The translations under genes and the position numbers were made by a program. The notes beneath the pieces were generated by a model. It was not told the origin of the DNA. It saw only the letters and a program-made list of their open reading frames with translations, and did no database searches. Shown piece after piece: positions 6,658 through 13,604 of a stretch of 13,604 bases of DNA (positions are counted from its first letter, which is position 1; each line of letters starts with the position of its first letter). This DNA is from Acidobacteriota bacterium (GTDB taxonomy: Bacteria > Acidobacteriota > Terriglobia > Terriglobales > Acidobacteriaceae): assembly GCA_025353435.1 (NCBI GenBank), contig JANXQR010000583.1, positions 1-13,604 of the forward strand, read 5' to 3'.

Positions 6658-8127
6658 ATGTCCGAACTCTACGTAATAGTGCTGATCATTATCGTGGTCG
6701 CACTCATGTCCGTCGCCATCTATCGCACCTCACTCGTCAAAACCAAGGCCGATTACCTCGTCGCCGGCCGCTCGCTGCCCGCGATAGTCCTGGTCTTGAC
6801 GCTTTTGACATCCTGGATCGGCGCGGGTTCACTCTTCGCCGGCGCTGAGAACGCCTACAAGAACGGGTTCGCGGCGCTCTGGCAGCCCGCCGGCGGTTGG
6901 CTCGGCCTTCTGCTCATCTATTTCATCGCTCCGCGCGCTCGCAAATTCGCGCAGTTCACGCTGCCCGATCTGCTCGAAGCTCGCTACAACCAGGTCGCGC
7001 GCGTACTCGGAACCATCGCCATTCTTTTTGCTTACGTGGGCATCACCAGCTATCAGTTCAAGGGCGGCGGTGATGTGCTCCACCTCATCTTCCCCGACTA
7101 CGTCTCATCGCAACTCGGCACCTTCATCATCGCGGCCTTCGTCATCGTCTCCACGGCACTGGCCGGCATGTCCTCGGTCGCCTACATGGACGTCGCCATC
7201 GGCTCGCTCGTCACCGTCATCTGCGTCATCGCCGCGCCGTACCTGCTTATCCAGGCCGGTGGCTGGACCGGTCTCCACCAATCGCTTCCGCCCGCATACT
7301 TCCAGGTGCTCGGCAACTTCCGCATGGCCCACGGAGTTGAGCAATCGGCTGGCATGGGCCTCGTTCGCGCCCTTGAATTCCTCGTACCCACCATGCTTCT
7401 CATGCTCGGCAACCAGGTGATGTATCAAAAATTCTTTTCCGCAAAATCCGAGAAGGACGCCCGCGTCTCCGTCATCGGCTGGATCATCGGCACGCTGATC
7501 CTCGAAACGCTTATCGTCGCCATCGCCGTCTTCGGCCGTGCCCTCTACCCCACCGGCGAAGTGGCGCTCCATCCTCGCGAAATTATCCCCTACACGGCCC
7601 GCCACGGCTTGCCAACTTTCATGGGCGCGTTGCTTCTCGGGGCGGTCTTCGCCAAAGTAATCTCCACCGCCTCGAACTATCTTTTCTCGCCCGCCACCAA
7701 TCTCGTCAATGACGTATTTGTTCGCTACATCGCACCCAACGCTTCCAATAAGCGAGTGCTCATTGTTTCGCGCCTCGCCGTCGTGCTCCTCGGCATTTGG
7801 GCGCTCTACCAGGCCGTCTACGCCGAAAGCATTCTGCAGAAAATGCTCTGGGCTTACACCATCTACTCCGCCGCGCTCACCCCCGTCGTACTCGCAGCCT
7901 TCTACTGGCGCCGCGTCACCGCATGGGGTGCGGTCGCCGCCATCGCCAGCGGAACCGTAGTCACGCTGCTGTGGGACGTGCCTGCGATCAAAGCGATCTT
8001 TCCGGCGATCCTCGCCGATCGCGACGCCATCTTCCCCGCATTGTTTGTCGCTGTCGCAGCCATGATCGTCGTCAGCCTCGTCACGCGCGCGCCGTCAGCG
8101 GAACAACTCGCGCAGTTCGCCGATTGA
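6658..8127 (+). CDS. Sodium:solute symporter (SSS family)
   Basis: A 489-residue inner-membrane protein with about 13 hydrophobic segments, the expected size for the SSS family, which takes up solutes with Na+. Family marks are YLVAGRSLPAIVLVLTLLTS (33-52, the SSS signature region), GAENAYKNGFAALWQ, QVMYQKFFSAKSEKDAR (253-269) and ISTASNYLFSPATNLVND (335-352), the stretch that carries the Na2-site hydroxyl residues. I chose ATG 6658 because it is preceded by GAGGTGATCC; the GTG at 6646 lies inside that site. The protein has no specificity marker I can read, so a proline, sugar, nucleoside or carboxylate substrate is open. It is 97 bases downstream of the YjbR-like gene in the same direction, and the deaminase upstream makes a purine product plausible but unproven. 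Confidence 0.92.
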   Translation: MSELYVIVLIIIVVALMSVAIYRTSLVKTKADYLVAGRSLPAIVLVLTLLTSWIGAGSLFAGAENAYKNGFAALWQPAGGWLGLLLIYFIAPRARKFAQFTLPDLLEARYNQVARVLGTIAILFAYVGITSYQFKGGGDVLHLIFPDYVSSQLGTFIIAAFVIVSTALAGMSSVAYMDVAIGSLVTVICVIAAPYLLIQAGGWTGLHQSLPPAYFQVLGNFRMAHGVEQSAGMGLVRALEFLVPTMLLMLGNQVMYQKFFSAKSEKDARVSVIGWIIGTLILETLIVAIAVFGRALYPTGEVALHPREIIPYTARHGLPTFMGALLLGAVFAKVISTASNYLFSPATNLVNDVFVRYIAPNASNKRVLIVSRLAVVLLGIWALYQAVYAESILQKMLWAYTIYSAALTPVVLAAFYWRRVTAWGAVAAIASGTVVTLLWDVPAIKAIFPAILADRDAIFPALFVAVAAMIVVSLVTRAPSAEQLAQFAD

Positions 8128-8311
8128 TCGAACAAAAGAAAAGCTGGGGCCCGCCGCGGAAGTGAAATTCGGGTGCGCTGAGCGCGTCGAACACTTCTCT
8201 ACGCGCGGCGGCGAGCTTGTCTTGAAGCTTGAGTCATGATTGCAGGGATGCGCCCGAGACCGATGTGAGTAACTTCGAGCGTTCATGTATTTATCGACGT
8301 CATTACAGATG

Positions 8312-8317
8312 TAGAAT
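8312..8317 (+). promoter_or_regulatory. Possible -10 element (TAGAAT) of the small secreted protein gene
   Basis: TAGAAT lies 24 bases before the ATG at 8342 and is a good -10 match. No convincing -35 box is seen at 17 bases. The 8128-8341 gap otherwise holds nothing I recognise. Confidence 0.3.
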
Positions 8318-8341
8318 CTCGGCCTACGGGAGAAACCAAAC

Positions 8342-8584
8342 ATGCAAGTAAAGGTCCTGCGAATTTGTATTGGGGTGACGCTCTTACTGACTGGATTCAT
8401 GGTTGGGACGCACACCTCAGTCTCCATCCATGCGCAAACGATGGGAGCGACGATTCCGTTCTCCTATGGAAGGCTCGTCGCAGGCGACAGCGCATCGCTC
8501 TGGTTCGAGGACAAGGATGGCACTCTTCGGCAAATAACCATCCCGGCGGGAAGAGTAACTTTCACCGCCAACCGACAAAAATAG
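8342..8584 (+). CDS. Small secreted protein of unknown function
   Basis: An 80-residue protein that I do not recognise. Residues 1-31 form a clear signal peptide: Lys4 and Arg7, the hydrophobic run ICIGVTLLLTGFMVG, then SIHAQT with likely cleavage after Ala31. The mature part is about 49 residues, contains the segment LWFEDKDGTLRQITIPAG, and could form a small beta hairpin or sandwich. GGGAGA at 8328-8333, 8 bases upstream, supports the start. The frame stops at TAG 8582-8584 and stays open for 56 more codons beyond it, but nothing shows that the continuation is translated. It converges with rpoD. Confidence 0.6.
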   Translation: MQVKVLRICIGVTLLLTGFMVGTHTSVSIHAQTMGATIPFSYGRLVAGDSASLWFEDKDGTLRQITIPAGRVTFTANRQK

Positions 8585-8751
8585 ATCTACATGGGGTTGG
8601 GAGACTACGGCGAGTTCGAGTATCCGGAGTCGCAGTTCGTCGCCGACGCTCTCGGCATGCGACCGTCAGGGGCTAAGGCCGTCAACCATTTCGCTGGCTT
8701 GCGGCACGGCGGACGCCGTGCACTTTCCAAAGCTTCGTGCGTCGATTCAAG

Positions 8752-8782
8752 ATAAAAAGCCGCGGCACAGTGGCCGCGGCTT
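8752..8782 (-). terminator. Strong intrinsic terminator of rpoD
   Basis: A perfect 10-bp GC-rich stem, AAGCCGCGGC at 8757-8766 with GCCGCGGCTT at 8773-8782, has a 6-base loop. On the minus strand the stem runs straight into TTTTTATC. It begins 55 bases beyond the rpoD stop codon. In the plus direction only two T follow, so it is probably one-way. Confidence 0.9.
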
Positions 8783-8836
8783 CGTCGTATGGCTGCAATG
8801 GGCGGACGCGAAGCGCGCCAGCCGCACCGCAGGTGC

Positions 8837-10525
8837 CTACATTTCCTTTACGCCCTCGACGAACGCCTTCAGCTTGCGCGAACGTGACGGATGCCGCAGC
8901 TTGCGCAGCGCCTTCGCTTCAATCTGCCGGATGCGCTCACGCGTTACCTGGAAGCTCTGGCCCACTTCTTCCAGCGTGTGCTCCGAGCCGTCCTCAAGAC
9001 CGAACCGCATCTTGATGACGCGCTCTTCCCGCGGCGTCAGTGTGCGCAGAACCTGCGAGGTGTACTCCTTCAGATTCACGCTGATCACAGCCTCGCTCGG
9101 CGAAACCGCCTGGCGATCTTCGATGAAGTCGCCAAGATGAGAATCTTCCTCTTCACCAATAGGGGTCTCCAGTGAGATGGGCTCCTGCGCAATCTTCAGC
9201 ACCTTGCGCACCTTCGCCACTGGAATGTCCATGCGCCGCGCGATCTCTTCGCTCGACGCCTCACGACCCAGTTCCTGCACCAGCTGACGGCTCGTGCGAA
9301 TCAGCTTGTTGATCGTCTCAATCATGTGCACAGGAATACGAATCGTCCTGGCTTGATCGGCGATCGCACGCGTAATTGCCTGACGAATCCACCACGTGGC
9401 GTACGTCGAGAATTTGTAGCCGCGCCGATACTCGAACTTGTCCACCGCCTTCATCAGGCCAATGTTGCCTTCCTGAATCAGATCGAGGAACTGCAGTCCG
9501 CGGTTCGTATACTTCTTCGCGATCGAAACCACAAGCCGAAGGTTCGCTTCAATCAGCTCCCTCTTCGCCTGCTCCGCGTCCATGTCGCCCTGGATCATCT
9601 CGCGCTGCGTGCGCTTGAGTTCTGCAATCGACACGCCCGCGTCGCCTTCAATCTTCTCCAGGTCCGTGCGGCAGTTCTTCTGCTGCCTGCGATATTCCTT
9701 CTTCAGCTCCTCGCTCTTCGACGCTTCATACTTCTGGTCGAGTGAGCGAATCTGCCGCTCCAGCGTGCGCATCGTGTCGACCGTCTTGTTGACCTTGTCG
9801 AGCAGCCGCTTGCGTTCCAGGCCCGTGTACTTTAGCTCGCGCACAATGCGCGAAATCAATACCTTCTCGCGAGCGATTAGCCAGCGCAGGTGGCGAGACT
9901 CCCTCACCTTCGTCTTAACGGCCGGCGTCGCTGCCTTTTCCTCAAATCCCACAATCTTCTTCTGGTGCTTTACCAGCGCTTCAATGCGCGCAACCGTCGA
10001 CCGCACCCGCGCCTGCACCACGTCTTCGGTCAGCTCTTCTTCGTCGAAGACCACGACCTCTTTCACGTTGCGCACGCCGCGCTTCAGGTCTTCGCCCAGC
10101 GCAACAATCTCGCGGATCACAATCGTCGAACGCGAAATCGCCTTCAAAACACGGTTCTGTCCACGCTCGATGCGCTTGGCAATTTCAACTTCGCCTTCGC
10201 GTGTCAGCAGCGGCACCGTGCCCATCTCGCGCAAATACATGCGCACCGGGTCGTTGGTCTTCTCGAGCGTGCCCGGAGTCAGGTCAAGCTCAACGTCTTC
10301 GCCTTCTTCCAACTCGAAATCCTTGTCCGCGCCGAACTTCGGCCCGTCAAGCAAATCGATTCCCTGCGTCCCGATTGTCGTGATCAGGTCGTCGATGTCG
10401 TCAGGCGAGGTCGCCATCTCGTCCGGCATCATCTCGTTCACATCGCCGTAGGTGAGATAGCCCTTTTCCTTGCCCACATCAATCAGGCTGTGAATGTCGT
10501 CTTCGAATTTGTCGTCAATCGCCAA
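8837..10525 (-). CDS. rpoD: RNA polymerase primary sigma factor RpoD (sigma-70)
   Basis: A 562-residue housekeeping sigma factor that directs RNA polymerase to -10/-35 promoters. Region 1.1 is at about 9-35 (LIDVGKEKGYLTYGDVNEMM) and region 1.2 at 92-122 (DPVRMYLREMGTVPLL). A long charged helical non-conserved region follows to about 320. Region 2 spans 325-400, including FLDLIQEGNIGLMKAVDKFE and the melting segment KFSTYATWWIRQAI (371-384). Region 3 follows, then region 4 with TPREERVIKMRFGL and the helix-turn-helix LEEVGQSFQVTRERIRQIEA (518-537). The start is TTG at 10525: an in-frame TAG lies six codons upstream, and AGGGG is 5 bases before the TTG, so no ATG is available without losing region 1.1. 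It follows dnaG on the same strand, as in the macromolecular synthesis operon, but across a 557-base gap. A strong terminator ends it. Confidence 0.97.
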   Translation of the reverse strand: MAIDDKFEDDIHSLIDVGKEKGYLTYGDVNEMMPDEMATSPDDIDDLITTIGTQGIDLLDGPKFGADKDFELEEGEDVELDLTPGTLEKTNDPVRMYLREMGTVPLLTREGEVEIAKRIERGQNRVLKAISRSTIVIREIVALGEDLKRGVRNVKEVVVFDEEELTEDVVQARVRSTVARIEALVKHQKKIVGFEEKAATPAVKTKVRESRHLRWLIAREKVLISRIVRELKYTGLERKRLLDKVNKTVDTMRTLERQIRSLDQKYEASKSEELKKEYRRQQKNCRTDLEKIEGDAGVSIAELKRTQREMIQGDMDAEQAKRELIEANLRLVVSIAKKYTNRGLQFLDLIQEGNIGLMKAVDKFEYRRGYKFSTYATWWIRQAITRAIADQARTIRIPVHMIETINKLIRTSRQLVQELGREASSEEIARRMDIPVAKVRKVLKIAQEPISLETPIGEEEDSHLGDFIEDRQAVSPSEAVISVNLKEYTSQVLRTLTPREERVIKMRFGLEDGSEHTLEEVGQSFQVTRERIRQIEAKALRKLRHPSRSRKLKAFVEGVKEM

Positions 10526-11082
10526 TGTTTCCCCTGCTCTCTAGGTTGCTGCCGTCATTCCCGGTCAGCCCGTCGGGCCGCATGCCCTTGTTTCTCCGCC
10601 GATTCCGCCGCCAGTCCAGCGCATCCACTATCTTCTACTGATGCCCGCCCGGCGTAAACGGATTTCGCGCGTGCCAAATGCGCCCCAATCGGCGCCTCGC
10701 ATGCAGCTTCAGGACCTCGCCATGGGGCGTGGCTAATCCACGCGCGCACAGACAGACCTGTATCTTCCGCAAAAAATGCGGTCTGAAAAGTTTGCTCGGA
10801 ACAGGATGACTGCGCTTCAGGTTTTTCCTGGCAAGCCCGCGAGCCGAAGCTCATATGTGGGGCAAAGGGGCGCGCATCCTCACAGAGATCAACAGATTAC
10901 CATATTCCCAGCCGTCATTTCCAGCAACAATCCCGTACCCGGCAAGGTATCTTCCGTATCTGAGGAGCGGTCGCCCAATCCATCAAGGCGATCTCTGCGC
11001 TTTCGCCTTTCCTGCTCCTGTTAAATTAGACGCATTCAGAGGCAGTTTAGGCTCACGATTCATCCCCCCATCCGTCCGCCCA
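10526..11082 (-). other. dnaG-rpoD gap: long structured leader region without a convincing gene
   Basis: This 557-base stretch has no ORF I trust. A 99-codon minus-strand frame (10854-10555) lacks a ribosome binding site and recognisable motifs. It holds several perfect inverted repeats: GCGCC/GGCGC (10680-10684/10691-10695), GCGTGG/CCACGC (10727-10732/10738-10743), CAGACC/GGTCTG (10753-10758/10780-10785) enclosing CCGCA/TGCGG (10767-10771/10777-10781), and AAGGCGA/TCGCCTT (10985-10991/11003-11009). The last two stems near 10780 share bases, so they compete. A regulated rpoD leader or a small RNA is possible. Confidence 0.45.
10899..10927 (-). promoter_or_regulatory. Possible rpoD promoter
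   Basis: On the minus strand TTGCTG (10927-10922) and TATGGT (10904-10899) are 17 bases apart. Transcription from near 10892 would give rpoD a leader of about 365 bases containing the hairpins at 10680-10785. The boxes are imperfect. Confidence 0.3.
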
Positions 11083-12864
11083 CTACTCCGGCGGACGATG
11101 ATTGTGCAATTGCCTCAGCGCCTTATCAATCGCCATCTTTTCTCGCGACAACACAGCCACCTCGGCGAAATCTCCGCGCCTCTCAGCCTCCGCAATCAGC
11201 CCCCGTAACACCGGCTGCCGCCTCTCGAGCGCCCGTTCCTGCGCCTGTTGTACCGCGCTCGCCACTTCCTCCTCACCAGGCGACCGCGTTTCATGCAGCA
11301 GCACCTCCGCCAGCAACGCCCTCTGCGCTGGATCCTCCACCACGTCCATCGGCTCGACCGCTCTTCGCCCAGCCAGCGCCTGCAGTGCCGGAAACGCCCC
11401 AAGCCCCTCAAACCAGGCCGGTTGCTGCGTCAAAGCCTCCACCGCCAGCCGCCGCGCCTCCCCGTGCTCGGGATCATCCACACATAGCGCCCTGATCAAC
11501 ACGCGCTCCACTTCGCTCAGCTTCGAGCTCTTCACTTCAATGTGATCCCGCCGCTTCAGCGCCGCTTGCCGCAACTCCTCCCGCAGCACCGCCGAATCAA
11601 TTCCCAGCCTCTGCGCCGCATCGGCCGCAAACTGATCCCGTGCCAGCTTTTCCGGCAGTCTCCGAATATGCGGCAGCAGATAGTTCATCGCCTTCACCTT
11701 CTGCTCCGCACTCGCCCCCGGAAACATCTGCCGCGCCCGCTCAATCAAGTAATCCGCCTGCCGCCGCGCCCCGCGAATCGCCTTCGTGTACGCCTCCACC
11801 CCCCGCTCGCGGATGAACCGGTCCGGATCAAGCCCGTCCTCCAGTGTCACAATCTTGATCGTGAATCCCTCCTCCGTCAGCAGCGCAATCGACTTTTCCG
11901 CCGCATTGGCCCCCGCCGTATCCGGATCAAAGTTCACCGCCACGTTCGACGTATGCCGCCGCAGCAGCGCCACCTGGTGCTCCGTGAAAGCCGTCCCGCT
12001 CGTCGCAATCACGTTCTGAATCCCGCGCAGAAACACGCTGATGCAGTCCATCTGCCCCTCAACCAGCAGCGCAAACTCGGCTTGCCTCATCGCCGTCCGC
12101 GCCTTGTCCATGTTGAACAGCACCTGCCCCTTCGAGTACAGCGGCGTCTCCGGCGAGTTGATGTACTTCGGCCCCGCCTTCTCCCCCGTCTCCAGCGTCC
12201 GCGCCGTAAACGCAATCACCCGCCCACTCTCGTTGCAAATGGGAAACATCACCCGCTTGCGAAACCGGTCATAGAGCGGCCCAACCGTCCCGTCCTCGTG
12301 CTCCTTTTGGCTGAATAAACCCGACGCCCGCAGCGTCTCTGCATCCGCCATCCCGCTCAGCCGGTCCCTCAGCCCGTTAAAACTATCCGGCGAATACCCA
12401 ATCCGAAACAGCTTGATCCCCTCCGCATTCAGCCCTCGCCCCGCCAGGTACTCCCTCGCAACCGCCCCCTCCGGCCCGCTCAGCTTCTCTTCGAAAAACG
12501 CCGTAGCCGCCTCATGCAAATCCAGCAGCACGCGCCTTCGCCTCGCCTCCGCAGCCTCCTCCGGCGACGAATACTCCCGCTTCGGCAGCGGAATCCCAGC
12601 CTTGCCCGCCACAATCCGCACCGCCTCCGGAAAGCCCACATTCTCAATCTTCCCCACAAACGAGAAAACATCCCCCGACTCCCCGCACCCAAAGCAGTGG
12701 TAAAACTGCCGCACCGCATGCACGCTGAACGACGGCGACTTTTCCTTATGAAACGGGCACAGCCCCGAGTAGTTCGTCGCCCCCGCCTTGCGCAGACGAA
12801 TATACTGCTCGATCACCTTCACGATGTCGGCCTGCTGCTTCACGGTCTGGGCAAAATCAGTCAC
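11083..12864 (-). CDS. dnaG: DNA primase DnaG
   Basis: A 593-residue replicative primase that makes RNA primers for Okazaki fragments together with the DnaB helicase. The N-terminal CHC2 zinc finger has CPFH (Cys36, His39) and CFGC (Cys57, Cys60). The core RNA polymerase domain follows, with YINSPETPLYSKGQVLFN (235-252) and the TOPRIM motifs LLVEGQMDCIS (Glu269) and NFDPDTAG (Asp313, Asp315). Residues from about 440 form the helical C-terminal domain expected to bind DnaB. The start is GTG at 12864, with AGGGG 9 bases upstream and the family's usual N-terminus (FAQTVKQQADIVKVIEQY) in full. The central TOPRIM motif reads DPD where the E. coli protein has DGD; both metal-binding aspartates are kept. 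It is upstream of rpoD on the same strand and divergent from an Hsp70-like gene. Confidence 0.97.
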   Translation of the reverse strand: MTDFAQTVKQQADIVKVIEQYIRLRKAGATNYSGLCPFHKEKSPSFSVHAVRQFYHCFGCGESGDVFSFVGKIENVGFPEAVRIVAGKAGIPLPKREYSSPEEAAEARRRRVLLDLHEAATAFFEEKLSGPEGAVAREYLAGRGLNAEGIKLFRIGYSPDSFNGLRDRLSGMADAETLRASGLFSQKEHEDGTVGPLYDRFRKRVMFPICNESGRVIAFTARTLETGEKAGPKYINSPETPLYSKGQVLFNMDKARTAMRQAEFALLVEGQMDCISVFLRGIQNVIATSGTAFTEHQVALLRRHTSNVAVNFDPDTAGANAAEKSIALLTEEGFTIKIVTLEDGLDPDRFIRERGVEAYTKAIRGARRQADYLIERARQMFPGASAEQKVKAMNYLLPHIRRLPEKLARDQFAADAAQRLGIDSAVLREELRQAALKRRDHIEVKSSKLSEVERVLIRALCVDDPEHGEARRLAVEALTQQPAWFEGLGAFPALQALAGRRAVEPMDVVEDPAQRALLAEVLLHETRSPGEEEVASAVQQAQERALERRQPVLRGLIAEAERRGDFAEVAVLSREKMAIDKALRQLHNHRPPE

Positions 12865-12880
12865 GAGTCTGTGCCCCTAA

Positions 12881-12909
12881 GCATAATTTGGGGAGCACTC
12901 GGATTATGC
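12881..12909. repeat. 7-bp inverted repeat GCATAAT/ATTATGC in the dnaG-hsp70 divergent region
   Basis: GCATAAT (12881-12887) and ATTATGC (12903-12909) are perfect inverse copies separated by 15 bases. Each contains CATAAT, a five-of-six match to a -10 box, one facing each divergent gene. It could be an operator or a pair of overlapping promoters. No good -35 box is seen for either. Confidence 0.4.
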
Positions 12910-12940
12910 ACAGCCCGCGGGTGCGACTGATGCCGGGTGC

Positions 12941-12966
12941 CCCATGTCTCGATTTTGAGACATGGG
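12941..12966. repeat. Perfect 10-bp palindromic hairpin element
   Basis: CCCATGTCTC (12941-12950) and GAGACATGGG (12957-12966) pair perfectly around the loop GATTTT. No T run follows on either strand, so it is not a standard terminator. It sits between divergent genes and could be a dispersed REP-like palindrome or an operator. Only one copy is present in this window. Confidence 0.75.
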
Positions 12967-13015
12967 AAACCTCAACCCTGACCCCGCCTCCATTCCCATA
13001 CGAAATAATGATCCA

Positions 13016-13604
13016 ATGCGCGCAAGCGACCCCAACGCCGCTCACATCGGCATCGACTTCGGCACCACCAACAGCTCGGTCGCCCTCGTCACGCCCAACT
13101 CCCCCGTCGAGCTGGCCTCCTTCTCCTTCCTCGGCGCGCCCATCCCATCCTTCCGCTCCGTCCTCTACATCGAACAAACCAAGTCTCCCACCGGCATCAA
13201 GCGCTCCCACTCCCTCACAGGCCCCGCCGCCATCGAACACTACCTCCAGGCCGACGAAAAAGGCCGCCTCATCCAGTCCCTCAAGTCGCACCTCTCCAGC
13301 CGCCTGCTCACCGGAACCGAAGTCTTCGGACGCCGCGTTCGCCTTGAAGAGCTCATCTCCCGCATCTTGAGTGACCTCCGCAAGCACGCCGAAAAGCAGT
13401 TCGGCCGCCCCATCCGTAACGCCACCATCGGCCGCCCAGTGCGCTTCGTCGGCGCAGAGTCAGATGAAGACGACGCCTTCGCCGTCCAACGCCTCCGCGA
13501 AGCCTTCACCCAGGCCGGCTTCGAGCAAGTCCACTTCGAACTCGAGCCCATCGCCGCCGCTTACGCTTACGAGTCCACCCTCGACCACGACGAACTCATC
13601 CTCA
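13016..13604 (+). CDS. Hsp70-family (YegD-like) ATPase, 3' partial
   Basis: The first 196 residues of an actin-fold Hsp70-family protein are visible and the rest lies beyond the window. The phosphate-1 motif is IGIDFGTTNSSVAL (11-24). ATIGRPVRF follows in the ATPase subdomain, and EPIAAAYAYE near 178-187 matches the connect-1 (EPxAAA) motif. The short inserts and the divergent SFRSVLYIE segment resemble YegD-type Hsp70 relatives rather than canonical DnaK, so a specialised chaperone or unknown role is likely. ATG 13016 puts the phosphate loop at the usual distance from the N-terminus. An in-frame ATG at 12962 would add 18 residues but lies inside the 10-bp palindrome. Neither has a clear ribosome binding site. 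The reading frame is strongly C-biased at third positions, like the neighbouring genes. Confidence 0.88.
   Translation, partial: MRASDPNAAHIGIDFGTTNSSVALVTPNSPVELASFSFLGAPIPSFRSVLYIEQTKSPTGIKRSHSLTGPAAIEHYLQADEKGRLIQSLKSHLSSRLLTGTEVFGRRVRLEELISRILSDLRKHAEKQFGRPIRNATIGRPVRFVGAESDEDDAFAVQRLREAFTQAGFEQVHFELEPIAAAYAYESTLDHDELIL

Noticed and set aside
8591..8755. A 54-codon ORF in frame with, and just after, the small secreted protein gene
   Set aside because: It begins with ATG and ends at the rpoD terminator, so readthrough of TAG 8582-8584 was considered. There is no ribosome binding site, the upstream protein ends plausibly, and nothing shows the tail is conserved.
9582..10451. A 289-codon plus-strand ORF over rpoD
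   Set aside because: It is Ser/Arg-rich and antisense to an unmistakable rpoD.
10555..10854. A 99-codon minus-strand ORF between dnaG and rpoD
   Set aside because: It has no ribosome binding site and no recognisable motif, and it spans the inverted repeats of the gap, so it is more likely non-coding.
12891..12900. A possible CIRCE-like heat-shock operator half site (GAGCACTC)
   Set aside because: CIRCE needs TTAGCACTC-N9-GAGTGCTAA; the partner half is absent, so HrcA control of the Hsp70-like gene is not supported.
12888..13370. A 160-codon plus-strand ORF at the right end
   Set aside because: It is a Pro/Ser-rich shadow of the Hsp70-like gene, which is in another frame and carries the IGIDFGTTNSS motif.

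Overview
The window looks like a chromosomal segment of a GC-rich Gram-negative bacterium, most likely an Acidobacteriota member (Terriglobia-like). The basis is the style of the RpoD and DnaG proteins, the exported carbohydrate-active genes and a strongly C-biased third codon position in the right two thirds. This placement is inference from the sequence alone; no database was searched.

Left block (1-3921, + strand): three tightly packed genes, apparently one operon for an extracellular glycan. They are a parallel beta-helix protein with a thioredoxin-like tail (cut by the window edge), a secreted SGNH/GDSL esterase whose ATG overlaps the preceding stop (TAATG), and an (alpha/alpha)6-barrel glycoside hydrolase. 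The hydrolase is split by one in-frame TAA, and the beta-helix gene changes reading frame in its middle, so two of the three genes look damaged. This block ends beside the 3' end of a tRNA-Phe gene on the minus strand (4158-4232), a common boundary for accessory DNA, although no integrase or attachment repeat is seen.

Middle block (4457-8584, + strand): an exported adenosine deaminase-like enzyme, a small MmcQ/YjbR protein, a sodium:solute symporter and a small secreted protein of unknown role. The first three each have a TACACT motif shortly upstream. At the first two it lies only 7-11 bases before the ATG and no good ribosome binding site is present, which suggests very short or absent leaders. 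An exported deaminase next to a Na+ symporter suggests nucleoside scavenging, but the symporter substrate cannot be read from the sequence.

Right block (8752-12864, - strand): the housekeeping pair dnaG (GTG start) then rpoD (TTG start), ending in a strong intrinsic terminator at 8752-8782. The 557-base dnaG-rpoD gap holds no convincing gene but several hairpins and a possible rpoD promoter. Divergent from dnaG is the start of an Hsp70-family gene that runs off the right edge. The divergent region holds a perfect 10-bp palindrome and a separate 7-bp inverted repeat.

All visible gene damage is in the left 4 kb; about 9 kb to its right reads cleanly. No CRISPR array, insertion sequence, rRNA or plasmid or phage gene was seen.
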